The position numbers and the translations under genes are program-made. A stretch of DNA of 64,000 nucleotides from JALOOX01 sp964557955. GTDB lineage: Bacteria; Desulfobacterota; Syntrophobacteria; Syntrophobacterales; Syntrophobacteraceae. Location: NCBI GenBank assembly GCA_964557955.1, contig CAZLCS010000010.1, positions 62,001 through 126,000 on the forward strand, read 5' to 3'. Under the pieces are notes generated by a model. That model was not told where the DNA came from, did no database searches, and saw only the letters and a list, made by a program, of their open reading frames with translations. This document shows, piece by piece, positions 34,829 through 42,960 of the stretch (within the stretch, counting starts at the first letter, position 1; each line of letters opens with the position of its first letter).

Positions 34829-35613
34829 ACCTGGAAGCATGGAGTCGGTGGCGTAGCATCACTGGGCGGGCCGGGGCCCTCTTGTGCATCCTGTGCGTGA
34901 TTTCCGGACTCGACGGCCTTGCGGCCCAGTTCAGGACATCGCCCAATGAGTTCATGGCCCTCCCCGGTGAATCCATCCATGTCAACGGACCATGCAGCCC
35001 CGACATTCAAGATGTCTCCCAGTTGACCTACGAGAGCACTTCGGATGGGATCCGGCTCCAGTTCGAAGGCATGCATTCGGGATTCTGGCTCGGTGGCTCA
35101 ATGTGGAGGGGCCTGCTGGAATTGAGCGGCGACCTCAGACCCGGCGACTACGGCGTGGTCGTCCGGCCCAGAGACATCCCCGGTGAGAAGCCCTTCGCTC
35201 TCTTCATCATCAGGGTTTTCGCGAACGCAGATGCCCTTCGGCAAGCTTCCAGGTCGCTGATTCAACGGACTTTCGGGATCTCCCCCTGGCTCGTCCTCGC
35301 AGTTTCCATCGGGCTCACAGTTCTTGCTCTTGCCCTGGTCTACGGAATCTCTCAGAAGAGAGAGCACCTGATGGCCGACCTGGGGCGTGCCGAGATCTAC
35401 CGGGTGGCCAAAACGGAGGGCTTCTATGAAGTGGCCTTCGGTTTGGGCACAATGCATGGCATTCGCACCGGCGACTCCCTGCCTATCCTGAATTACCGGG
35501 GAGAACTTGTGGGGCACGTCACGGTGACCCAGAGCTACGACCAGGATGCCTCCGGCACCGTAGACCTCGATACGGTGGTCAAGCCCGGCTTCGTGGTCAC
35601 CAGGGATTCCTGA
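34825..35613 (+). CDS. Exported/membrane-anchored hypothetical protein
   Basis: 262 residues from ATG 34825, which overlaps the upstream TGA. A signal peptide (GALLCILCVISGLDGLAA) is followed by a periplasmic beta-rich domain (about 30-140) and one helix (SPWLVLAVSIGLTVLALALVYGI, about 152-174). The C-terminal domain has the pattern MHGIRTGDSLPILNYRGELVG, VVKPGFVV, which resembles the small beta-barrel found at the C-terminus of FlgT-like and related proteins. I do not recognise the family. With its upstream neighbour it may form a membrane pair. Confidence 0.75.
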   Translation: MNLEAWSRWRSITGRAGALLCILCVISGLDGLAAQFRTSPNEFMALPGESIHVNGPCSPDIQDVSQLTYESTSDGIRLQFEGMHSGFWLGGSMWRGLLELSGDLRPGDYGVVVRPRDIPGEKPFALFIIRVFANADALRQASRSLIQRTFGISPWLVLAVSIGLTVLALALVYGISQKREHLMADLGRAEIYRVAKTEGFYEVAFGLGTMHGIRTGDSLPILNYRGELVGHVTVTQSYDQDASGTVDLDTVVKPGFVVTRDS

Positions 35614-35719
35614 TCGTACCTAAAATCGAGCCAGCCGTCACGAAATGCCTGAGCGGCCTCAGGTGTCCCCCTTGCCCCCTTTTACCATGCTCTTGATTTA
35701 AGGGGTGCCACGGGCTGAG

Positions 35720-35862
35720 TACAGCTCATCACCATAGAGTGTCCACCTCTCGAGTCGTCATGCCGGCAGTCTTGGCCGGAATCCACAAAAAAGCTGGATG
35801 CCGGCTTAAAGATTGCCGGCATGACGAGCGGCGAAATGGACATCTTTTTTTGTGGAGGTGTA
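35720..35862. mobile_element. MITE-like element, copy 3 (143 bp), inserted in another repeat
   Basis: Begins TACAGCTCATCACC and ends TTGTGGAGGTGTA. Perfect CTGAG duplications flank it (35715-35719, 35863-35867). The inner arms GTCGTCATGCCGGCAGT and ATTGCCGGCATGACGA pair as in the other copies. The sequence on its two sides, joined, reproduces an uninterrupted repeat found at 48563-48609. Confidence 0.85.
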
Positions 35863-36121
35863 CTGAGCGAAGCTTGCCCGTGATCGTGGTCCGCTGAGCT
35901 CGCATGGGCAAGCTCCGATTCCCCCTCCTGTTCCCCTTATGGCTCCTTTTTCCCACCCGCGAGGAATAATTGACCTCCCCAGCCGCTGTCTCCGTGTTCA
36001 ACGACCATCGGGCCATAGAGTCCTCCTCCGCCGGAGTCATGGGATGCTCAGGTGGAACGGCAGTGTTGGCGGGAGCCTGATCGTCGATGTCGGAACGTTT
36101 TTTCAGGATATGGGTCATCAT
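35729..36121 (-). CDS. Doubtful hypothetical ORF ending inside MITE copy 3
   Basis: A 130-codon frame starting MMTHILKKRSDIDDQAPAN and continuing with hydrophilic, protein-like sequence (MTPAEEDSMARWSLNTETA). About the last 40 codons and the stop come from the MITE. No ribosome-binding site is visible before the ATG. It may be the remnant of a small gene whose end was replaced by the insertion, or chance. Confidence 0.22.
   Translation of the reverse strand: MMTHILKKRSDIDDQAPANTAVPPEHPMTPAEEDSMARWSLNTETAAGEVNYSSRVGKRSHKGNRRGNRSLPMRAQRTTITGKLRSVHLHKKRCPFRRSSCRQSLSRHPAFLWIPAKTAGMTTREVDTLW
35872..35913. repeat. Dispersed palindrome GCTTGCCC...GGGCAAGC
   Basis: GCTTGCCC and GGGCAAGC are perfect inverted arms 26 bp apart. 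The same arms, in reverse orientation, occur at 60322-60357. It continues the repeat that MITE copy 3 interrupts. Confidence 0.6.
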
Positions 36122-36243
36122 GGCAGAGGTTTTGCTTTTCAGGCGGCACTGGACCTGGGTCCCAAAAGGATGGTATGAGAAATACGGAGTAAGTGTCTGC
36201 CCCAACGGCATGGTAGTTGAGCCCTGAACCTGGGGGACTGTTT

Positions 36244-37062
36244 ATGGATGATCATCGAACCTTGCAGCAATCGGAAGTCCTGGCGGCTTTTCGCCTGCTT
36301 TTTTCGCCTGAAACCGAAATCAGTCTGCGATCCATCGATTCCGTCCAACACGCTCAGCTTAAGACGGCCTATCGCAAGAAGGCTTTGAGGACTCACCCTG
36401 ATCGGTACGCATCCGAGGGGGAGGAGGTGCAGCGGATTTATTCGGAGCGCTTCATACAGGTTTCCCGGGCTTATGACACCCTGAGCCATTACCTGACTCT
36501 TCGCGAGCAAGGATGGCGATGGAAGCCGGTTGCCTCAGACCAGGTGGAGCGGGCTGAGAGAAAGCCTCAACGAGCTCGACAGCAAGCCTGGGCAGCGTCG
36601 AAAACGTGTCAGAGCAGGAGGCCGGAGGGGGAGGGGCCGGGATCTTTGTGGCAGCGGGGTATTCCTCGCAGATATCTCCGGTTTGCCGAGTTCCTCTATT
36701 TTTCCCGGGTGATCTCCTGGAGGAACCTTGTGAACGCCATCGTGTGGCAGCGCCGCCAGCGTCCTCGAATTGGGGAAATTGCTCAGAAATGGCGCTGGAT
36801 AAGTGGCTCCCAAATCGAGGCGGCGGTGAGAGATCGCCGAGTGGGAGAGCGGATCGGGGAGGTGTTTTTGCGCCACAGGCTGCTCACGCCGTTCGGGCTG
36901 GGAGTTCTGCTCCGCCAGCAGCAAAGGATTCAGAAGCCAATAGGCCTCTATTTCGTTCGAAATGGCCTCATGAGCGAATGGGAAGTGGGCCGGCATCTCC
37001 ACAAGCAGCGAATGCACAACATGCATTTTGCGTCACCGTTCTCTCCCGGCTCGTTTGCTTGA
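36244..37062 (+). CDS. J-domain (DnaJ-like) protein
   Basis: 272 residues from ATG 36244, which follows GGGGGA; an in-frame ATG or GTG upstream would add 9. The J domain is at about 20-80: HAQLKTAYRKKALRTHPDRYA with the essential HPD, then FIQVSRAYDTLSHYL. There is no G/F or zinc region, so it is not DnaJ itself. The C-terminal half has helical repeats (RPRIGEIAQKWRWISGSQ, RVGERIGEVFLRHRLLTP) resembling the N-domain of GspE/PilB-type ATPases. It probably recruits Hsp70 to a specific client, unknown here. Confidence 0.85.
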   Translation: MDDHRTLQQSEVLAAFRLLFSPETEISLRSIDSVQHAQLKTAYRKKALRTHPDRYASEGEEVQRIYSERFIQVSRAYDTLSHYLTLREQGWRWKPVASDQVERAERKPQRARQQAWAASKTCQSRRPEGEGPGSLWQRGIPRRYLRFAEFLYFSRVISWRNLVNAIVWQRRQRPRIGEIAQKWRWISGSQIEAAVRDRRVGERIGEVFLRHRLLTPFGLGVLLRQQQRIQKPIGLYFVRNGLMSEWEVGRHLHKQRMHNMHFASPFSPGSFA

Positions 37063-37107
37063 GCGCCGGTTCATTCATGACCCGGCTGGGAGGCTGTCCG
37101 AGAGCTG

Positions 37108-37198
37108 GCATTTCGAGCAACACCGAGAAATCTCGTTCATCGTAACACCACGGGTCTGCGAGATTTCTTTCTCCGCTGCGCTCCGTTCGAAATAGCAA
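37108..37198. repeat. Dispersed palindromic repeat (GCATTTCGA ... TCGAAATAGC)
   Basis: GCATTTCGAGCAACACCG, a palindromic GAGAAATCTCG and, near the other end, GCGAGATTTCT and CCGTTCGAAATAGC form nested inverted repeats. This is the type of interspersed palindrome found in many copies in deltaproteobacterial genomes. It lies between convergent genes. Confidence 0.6.
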
Positions 37199-37229
37199 AA
37201 AGGTGTTCACTTGAGAGTGTTGAGCTGCA

Positions 37230-39695
37230 TCAAGCCATGCCCGGCCGGGTCGGGCGCTTCAGCCACCTGGACAGGAGCCGGCCGATTTCATGCAGGGTGA
37301 ATGGTTTGGCCAGATAGTCGTCCATGCCCGCACGGATGCAGCTTTCGCGGTCTCCTTCCATGGCGTTGCCGGTCATCGCGATGATAACGACCCCGGGTTT
37401 TCCGTCCATCCGCTCTCTTTCCCGAACTCGCCGGGTTGCCTCGAATCCATCCATGACCGGCATCTGGCAGTCCATGAGAACCAGGTCGTAATGATCCTCC
37501 TGGATCATCCCGAGCGCGTCCTTTCCGTTCTCGGCAATGTCCACCATGAGTCCCATGTGATGGAGAATGCTTTGGCCAACCTCCTGGTTGACGGCATTGT
37601 CTTCAACCAGCAGCACCTTGAAGCCTTCAAAACGGGGCAGGCCGGGGGTGGATCTTGATTCAGGAATGAGGGCTTCGCCCCGTTCTTCCCCGGGGGCGGC
37701 TCGCTCGAACTCTATCTCGAACCAGAAGTTCGATCCTTCTCCGGGTGTGCTGATCACACCGATCGTTCCTCCCATGAGGTCGATGAGCTGCTTGCAGATG
37801 GCAAGCCCGAGCCCGGTGCCTCCGAATCTGCGGGTGGTGGAGCTGTCGGCCTGGGTGAAAGGATCGAACAATCCGTCCTGCATTTCACGGGGGATTCCAA
37901 TGCCGGTATCCCGCACCTCGAAGCGGATGCGAGCCCGGTCCGGGTCTGATTCTTGCTGGGACACGAGCAGGTTGACTCCGCCCTTCTCGGTGAATTTTAT
38001 GGCGTTTCCGACGAGGTTCACCAGGATCTGCCGGAGCCGCGCCAGATCGGCCTTGATCGTTGGCAGCTCATCCGGATCGGTCCCGTATTGGATGGAAAGT
38101 CCCTTGCTCACAGCCCCTTCCCTGAGAACCTGAACGACCTCCTCGACGGTTCGCTTCAGGTCCAGCTCCCCGAGCTCGAGGCTCATCTTCCCTGCCTCGA
38201 TCTTCGAGAAGTCCAGAATGTCATCCAGGATGTCGAGCAGCACGGATGCGGAGGCTTGAGCGCTTTTCGCGTATTTGCGCTGGGTGGGCTGGAGGTCCGA
38301 GCTCGCCAGCAGCTGGAGCATCCCCAGGACCCCGTGCATGGGCGTTCGGATTTCATGACTCATGTTGGCCAGGAAGCGGCCCTTGGCCCGAGCGGCGGAC
38401 TCCGCCTCGTCACGGGCCAGCATCAGCTCTTCCTGCGTGCGCTTGTGCTCCAGGGCGTTGGCGAACATCTCCCCAACGATCCTGAGGAGCATGACGGTCT
38501 CATTGTCCCAGTGCCTTTCGTGTCTCAAGCTGGAAAAGCCGAGAAAACCGATGAGGGAATCGCCGAAAAGCACCGGCACCAAAACAGTCGAGAGGACCGA
38601 TTGGCCCTGGAGAAGCTCCCTTTCTGCACAGGCCTCCGGGGGCAGATCGGACACTCTCGGAATGTGGACTGCCTCCGATCGGGTCAGCTTCCCCAGGATC
38701 CAGGGGAAACGATCGACGGGGAGGCGGTTGAAGGGCTCCACCGCCGACTGAATCCCTTCGGCCACCCATTCGTGGGTCTTGCTTGCCGTCGCGGAATCAC
38801 GATCCAGGAGAAAAAGAAAGCTTCGGTCGACGCCCGAGAAACTGCCCAGCTGAGCCAGGGCATCCTCGATTCCCCCGTCAATCTGTTGGGGTGAAAGATT
38901 GATGAACCCGTTGGAGAGACCGGTGACGAGGGATTCCAGCTGGAGCCGATGCTCCAGGGACTTTTCAGCCTGCATCCTCACCAGGACCTCCTCCTGGAGG
39001 CTTTGATTGAGCTCCTGGATTCGACTCTTTTCGCGAGCCAGGTGCTGCACCAGGGCGATTTTTTCCTGAGTGAGGGTGAGCGATCGATGAACGAGGGTGC
39101 CGTAAACGCGTCCGGCTTTGAGCATGAACATGACGAAGAGCAGCATCATGAAGGCGGCCGCCCCATGCAGCCCATCTTCGTAGGAGAGGAAGGCCAGGAT
39201 AATCGGCACCCCGGTCGGAATGAGGAATGCCAAGTAAGCTGGATAAACGGGCGACATGATGATCATGGCCGCAGCGGACATGCCGGCCAGGACGAAGGTC
39301 GTGAAGAACTGCCGCGGAACGGAACTCTCGGGAGTCAGGAGGAGTCCGGCCAGTCCCCAGCCCACTCCTGCAAAGGCGCCTCCCCAGGTGTACCATCGGC
39401 CCCAGTGTACCGCCTGCTCCGGATTGGGCTGAGCTTTGTGGAACGCGAGGGCAAGGCCCATTCTGCAGAAGGCTACGACTACCATGTAGACGAGCCAGCC
39501 GATGACGATCGGGTGCGACACGTAGTCCCATTGGATCACCGCCAGCAGCAGGGAATTGGCAAGTGTGACGAAGACTGTAGAGATGGAGTGGGAAAAAAGC
39601 AAATAGACCTTTTCAGCGTGAACGTTCATCTCGCCATGGGCAGTCTCCTCCTGACTTCCTTCGTCGCTCATTTCCCGGACTATCGTATCTGACAT
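37230..39695 (-). CDS. Hybrid histidine kinase with membrane N-terminus, GAF and receiver
   Basis: 821 residues from ATG 39695 (GGAG 6 bp upstream; TTG 39707 is less likely). The N-terminal 200 residues hold about six helices with no large loop, then a coiled coil, a GAF domain (about 250-420, ending VGEMFANALEHKR), the H-box (LANMSHEIRTPMHGVLGMLQLL), an ATPase domain (VNLVGNAIKFTEKGG, GTGLGLAICKQLIDLMGG) and a receiver (LLVEDNAVNQEVGQSIL, acceptor in DLVLMDCQMPVMDGFEA). It is a BarA-like layout without Hpt. It is an orphan; no regulator is adjacent. Confidence 0.93.
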   Translation of the reverse strand: MSDTIVREMSDEGSQEETAHGEMNVHAEKVYLLFSHSISTVFVTLANSLLLAVIQWDYVSHPIVIGWLVYMVVVAFCRMGLALAFHKAQPNPEQAVHWGRWYTWGGAFAGVGWGLAGLLLTPESSVPRQFFTTFVLAGMSAAAMIIMSPVYPAYLAFLIPTGVPIILAFLSYEDGLHGAAAFMMLLFVMFMLKAGRVYGTLVHRSLTLTQEKIALVQHLAREKSRIQELNQSLQEEVLVRMQAEKSLEHRLQLESLVTGLSNGFINLSPQQIDGGIEDALAQLGSFSGVDRSFLFLLDRDSATASKTHEWVAEGIQSAVEPFNRLPVDRFPWILGKLTRSEAVHIPRVSDLPPEACAERELLQGQSVLSTVLVPVLFGDSLIGFLGFSSLRHERHWDNETVMLLRIVGEMFANALEHKRTQEELMLARDEAESAARAKGRFLANMSHEIRTPMHGVLGMLQLLASSDLQPTQRKYAKSAQASASVLLDILDDILDFSKIEAGKMSLELGELDLKRTVEEVVQVLREGAVSKGLSIQYGTDPDELPTIKADLARLRQILVNLVGNAIKFTEKGGVNLLVSQQESDPDRARIRFEVRDTGIGIPREMQDGLFDPFTQADSSTTRRFGGTGLGLAICKQLIDLMGGTIGVISTPGEGSNFWFEIEFERAAPGEERGEALIPESRSTPGLPRFEGFKVLLVEDNAVNQEVGQSILHHMGLMVDIAENGKDALGMIQEDHYDLVLMDCQMPVMDGFEATRRVRERERMDGKPGVVIIAMTGNAMEGDRESCIRAGMDDYLAKPFTLHEIGRLLSRWLKRPTRPGMA

Positions 39696-39771
39696 CCACC
39701 ACTCCAACGATGGTGCTTGGCCAATCCCGTTGTCGGCTCAGGGTCACGCAAAATGGAAATTCTGACCCCCT

Positions 39772-40530
39772 TCATGAACAAAAAGGCAACACTTCATGGC
39801 CGTTCTCTTCCAGCAGCTGCCGAATCGAGGCCGCAATACGCCAGGCCCCGGGAGTGTCTCCATGGACACAGAGCGTGTCCGCCTGCAGCGGGATCTCCCG
39901 GCCGTCGATGCACTCCATCCTGCCCGAATCAAGAAGCTTCAGGAGTCGGCTGCAAACCGCATTGAGATCGTGGATGACCGCACCGTCCTGGCTGCGGGGA
40001 GCCAGCTGTCCATTGCCGAGGTAGGCGCGGTCCGCAAAAATCTCCCGGGCCACCCTCAATCCACGTCCCCTCGCCATCTCTTCAATGAGCGAGTCCGCCG
40101 GGACGAAAAGGACCAGCTCGGGGTCATACGACAGCACGGCATCGATCACCTCACCTGCAGCTCGCTCATCTCTGGCCGCAAGGTTATAGAGGGCTCCGTG
40201 GGGCTTGATGTGCTTCAGATCCACGCCGAAAGCCCGGGCGACCCCGGAAAGCGCCCCCATCTGGTAGAGCAGGTCGTGTTTGATCTGTCCTGGTGCCGTC
40301 TCCAGGTTCCGTCGGCCGAATCCGACGCGATCCGGGTAGCCCGGGTGTGCGCCCACGGCCACTCCGTGCTCCCGGGCGAGCTCCACCGTGCGGGCCATCA
40401 CCAGGGGATCGCCCGCATGGAATCCGCAGGCGATATTGGCCGAAGTGATGTGCCGGATGATCTGCTCGTCCTCTCCCATTCGGTAAGGCCCGAAGCTTTC
40501 ACCCATGTCGCAGTTGATGTCGATCCTCAT
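39772..40530 (-). CDS. pxpA: 5-oxoprolinase subunit PxpA (LamB/YcsF family)
   Basis: 252 residues from ATG 40530, giving the invariant opening MRIDINCDMGESFG; the longer frame is unlikely. Family motifs: SANIACGFHAGDP, VGAHPGYPDRVGFGRR, KPHGALYN, DRAYLGNGQLAPRSQ and LCVHGDTPGA. With PxpB and PxpC it cleaves 5-oxoproline (pyroglutamate), using ATP, to glutamate. It is the last gene of the pxpB-pxpC-DUF1445-pxpA run. Confidence 0.95.
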   Translation of the reverse strand: MRIDINCDMGESFGPYRMGEDEQIIRHITSANIACGFHAGDPLVMARTVELAREHGVAVGAHPGYPDRVGFGRRNLETAPGQIKHDLLYQMGALSGVARAFGVDLKHIKPHGALYNLAARDERAAGEVIDAVLSYDPELVLFVPADSLIEEMARGRGLRVAREIFADRAYLGNGQLAPRSQDGAVIHDLNAVCSRLLKLLDSGRMECIDGREIPLQADTLCVHGDTPGAWRIAASIRQLLEENGHEVLPFCS

Positions 40531-40576
40531 GCTTTCCGATCCCCGTTCCGGAGAGCGCCTCTCCTGTCTCACCGAC

Positions 40577-41362
40577 TCAGATTACGGCCCATGACTCGTT
40601 GGGGCTGTCGGTAATGAACATGTGGCCCGGTGAATGGGTGATGCACAGTTCAGGGCGGGCTGAGAGCACGGCGAGAGAGGAAGTCACTCCGCAGGCCCAG
40701 AACACCGGGGTTTCGCCTTTGTGGATGGTGACCGGGTCTCCGAAGTCCGGCCTGTCGAGATCCTCGATGCCGAGGGCCGACCCGTCTCCGATGTGAACCG
40801 GCGCGCCATGAACCGACGCATAGCGGCTGGTGACCTGGACCGCGCGGACGACGAGATCATCGGGAATGGGCCGCATGCTCACCACCAGCGGGGCTGAAAA
40901 GGGGCCGGCGGGAATGCATGGCCTGTTGGTCCTGTACATCGAGACGTTCCTGCCCTCCTCGATGTTTCGAACGGGAACTCCCGAAGCGAGGAGGGCACTC
41001 TCGAAACTGAAGCTGCAGCCCAGCAGAAATGTGACCATGTGGTCATTCCAGTAAGCGCTGATTTCCGGCGCCTCGGTGTGCAGCTCGCCGTGCTTCCAGA
41101 CCCTGTAAAGGGGGACGTCGGTGCGGATGTCGGCTCCGGGTGCCGTGATCCGGGGCTCGAAGCTTCCGGGCTCCATGACTTCCAGGATGGGGCAGGGCTT
41201 GGGGTTGCGAACGCAGAACAGGAGGAACTCGAAAGCGAGGCTTCGATCCAGAATGACCAGGTTGGCCTGGGCGAAAGCGGGTGCGAGTCCGCTGGTGGGT
41301 CTGGCCCATCGGCCCTGGCGAATGCTTTCCCTGATTTCACGCGGGGTGGCTGCCGTTTGCAT
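40577..41362 (-). CDS. DUF1445 family putative hydro-lyase
   Basis: 261 residues with the DUF1445 signatures: GLAPAFAQANLVIL, FLLFCVRNPKPCPILEVMEPG, LGCSFSFESALLASGVPVRN, YRTNRPCIPAGPF and FWACGVTSSLAVL. The biochemical activity is not established for the family, but it commonly travels with 5-oxoprolinase genes. Its start overlaps the end of pxpC by 26 bp, so it is translated with the cluster. Confidence 0.92.
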   Translation of the reverse strand: MQTAATPREIRESIRQGRWARPTSGLAPAFAQANLVILDRSLAFEFLLFCVRNPKPCPILEVMEPGSFEPRITAPGADIRTDVPLYRVWKHGELHTEAPEISAYWNDHMVTFLLGCSFSFESALLASGVPVRNIEEGRNVSMYRTNRPCIPAGPFSAPLVVSMRPIPDDLVVRAVQVTSRYASVHGAPVHIGDGSALGIEDLDRPDFGDPVTIHKGETPVFWACGVTSSLAVLSARPELCITHSPGHMFITDSPNESWAVI

Positions 41363-42290
41363 GAAAGCTCCTGAGTTGGTACTCCCGTTTTAAATAGATT
41401 TCCCTGGCCTGGAGGAGCGTAACAGCTTCAAATCTCACTGTGCCCCCGGGAACGATCTGCGCCGCGAGGGGCAGGTCACTGGAGATCACCGTGGCCGCCT
41501 TCACATAGCCGCCCGTTGTCTGGCAGTCGGCGCCCAGGAGCGCCGGCTGACCGTTTCCGGGCACCTGGACGGCTCCGGGGAGGGTTCCGTCGGAGATGAT
41601 GTCCGCACCGCGGCGGTGGGCGATTCTCGGGCCCTCAAGGAGGATGCCCATGCGATCGCACCGGGCGGTGACCGTATATTCTTCCCCCAGAAAGACGGTG
41701 AGACCCTCAGCAGTGATATAGTCATCCTGGGGGCCGAGAACAACGCGCAAGGTCGGGTGGTCCGAGTAGGGGGGGATAAGACCGGGGGGAGCTTTGCGCC
41801 GGGGAGAAGGGGTTGCAGGGGCATGACCGATGGCCACCATGTCTCCCTTCATGAGGGCCCGTCCCTGAAAGCCCCCAAACCCTCCTCGAAGGTAGGTCGA
41901 CCGGCTTCCCATGACCAGGGGCACATCAACCCCCCCTGAAATGGCCAGGTAGGCTCGAAGCCCCGTCCCGGCAAAACCGACGGTCAGGATGTCGCCTCTG
42001 GATGCCGCAAAGCCCGTCCAAAGGGGAATGGTCTCCCGGTTCACCCTGACATCCATCTCCGCCCCCGTCAAGGCGAGCTGAACGTCGGCCGTGAGCTCGG
42101 CCCGGAAACCTCCTGCGGTGATTTCGATCCCGGCCGCCCGGCGCTCGTTTCCGACGAGCCCGTTGGCGATGCTCAAGGCCATCTGATCCATGGCGCCCGA
42201 AAGGGGAACACCGAGGTCTCGATAGCCTCTCCGTCCCAGGTCCTGGATGGTGGCCAATGGGCCGGGTTCAAGAATGCGCAAGGCTTTCAA
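41337..42290 (-). CDS. pxpC: 5-oxoprolinase subunit PxpC (KipA, CT_A_B domain)
   Basis: 317 residues in the biotin-dependent-carboxyltransferase-like fold without biotin. Motifs: LEPGPLATIQDLGRRGYRDLGVP, SGAMDQMALSIANGLVGN, ISGGVDVPLVMGSRSTYLRGGFGG and GAVQVPGNGQPALLGADCQTTGGY. It forms the second catalytic half with PxpB. The first codon lies 23 bp inside the end of pxpB, an overlap typical of coupled partners. Confidence 0.94.
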   Translation of the reverse strand: MKALRILEPGPLATIQDLGRRGYRDLGVPLSGAMDQMALSIANGLVGNERRAAGIEITAGGFRAELTADVQLALTGAEMDVRVNRETIPLWTGFAASRGDILTVGFAGTGLRAYLAISGGVDVPLVMGSRSTYLRGGFGGFQGRALMKGDMVAIGHAPATPSPRRKAPPGLIPPYSDHPTLRVVLGPQDDYITAEGLTVFLGEEYTVTARCDRMGILLEGPRIAHRRGADIISDGTLPGAVQVPGNGQPALLGADCQTTGGYVKAATVISSDLPLAAQIVPGGTVRFEAVTLLQAREIYLKREYQLRSFHANGSHPA

Positions 42291-42960
42291 AATCTTCTCT
42301 CGTGATGGGGGTGAATCGGAGGCGGTCTCCCGGCCTCACCAGGAACGGATCGGCTCGTTCGAGGTCGAACAGCCTGGCGGGGGTTCTGCCGATGATCTGC
42401 CATCCTCCCGGGCTGTCGATGGAATAGATGCCGGTCTGTCGATCAGCGATTCCGACGCTGCCCGCTGGGACAACCTTACGGGGTGATGATTTTCTGGGCG
42501 TCTCGAGGCGTTTGTCCAACCCGCTCAGGTAGGGGAACCCCGGTGTGAATCCCACCATGACCACGTCGTAGACCGGGGCTGTATGTAAAGCGACCACCTC
42601 ATCGGGAGTCAATCCATGGATTGCGGCAACCTCATTCAGATCTGGTCCGAATTCCAGGCCATAACAGACAGGTATATCAACAGCATCGCGCTGTTCCGCA
42701 GGGCTGGCTTCAGTCGCAGCCAGCCCTTCTTCGATGAACGTCAGGAGCTGCTCATGGGAGAGGTCCCACGGATCGTATTGGACGAACAGGGATCGATAGG
42801 TGGGATTCAGCTCAAGGATCCCCGGATGTCTTCCGGCCCTCAAATGGTCAGACAGCGCATGCACCCGTCGGTTGATGGATGCATCGATGGCATCCCCAAA
42901 TTCAATGCTCAGTCCCGTCTCGCCGCATAACAGGATGCGGGGCGTTGGCTGTTCGTCCAT
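42268..42960 (-). CDS. pxpB: 5-oxoprolinase subunit PxpB (KipI, CT_C_D domain)
   Basis: 230 residues. Motifs: GETGLSIEFGDAID near the start, then VCYGLEFGPDLNEVAAIHGLTPDEVVALH, VYDVVMVGFTPGFPYLSGLD and VPAGSVGIADRQTGIYSIDSPGGW. It is the first gene of the cluster. In Bacillus the homologue KipI inhibits the kinase KinA, but the complete pxpABC set here argues for 5-oxoprolinase. Confidence 0.94.
   Translation of the reverse strand: MDEQPTPRILLCGETGLSIEFGDAIDASINRRVHALSDHLRAGRHPGILELNPTYRSLFVQYDPWDLSHEQLLTFIEEGLAATEASPAEQRDAVDIPVCYGLEFGPDLNEVAAIHGLTPDEVVALHTAPVYDVVMVGFTPGFPYLSGLDKRLETPRKSSPRKVVPAGSVGIADRQTGIYSIDSPGGWQIIGRTPARLFDLERADPFLVRPGDRLRFTPITREDFESLAHS

Larger units (their letters stand above)
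35614..36243. other. Repeat-rich gap with nested elements
   Basis: About 630 bp. It holds a dispersed repeat (35692-35719 and 35868-35913) interrupted by MITE copy 3, and an uncertain minus-strand frame (35729-36121). The promoter of the J-domain gene should lie at its right end. Confidence 0.6.

Noticed and set aside
12001..35862. Treating the hairpin elements as CRISPR repeats or as REP sequences of an IS200-type RAYT
   Set aside because: Copies are single and far apart with no spacers, and each has a 5-bp target duplication, which RAYT/IS200-type movement does not make.
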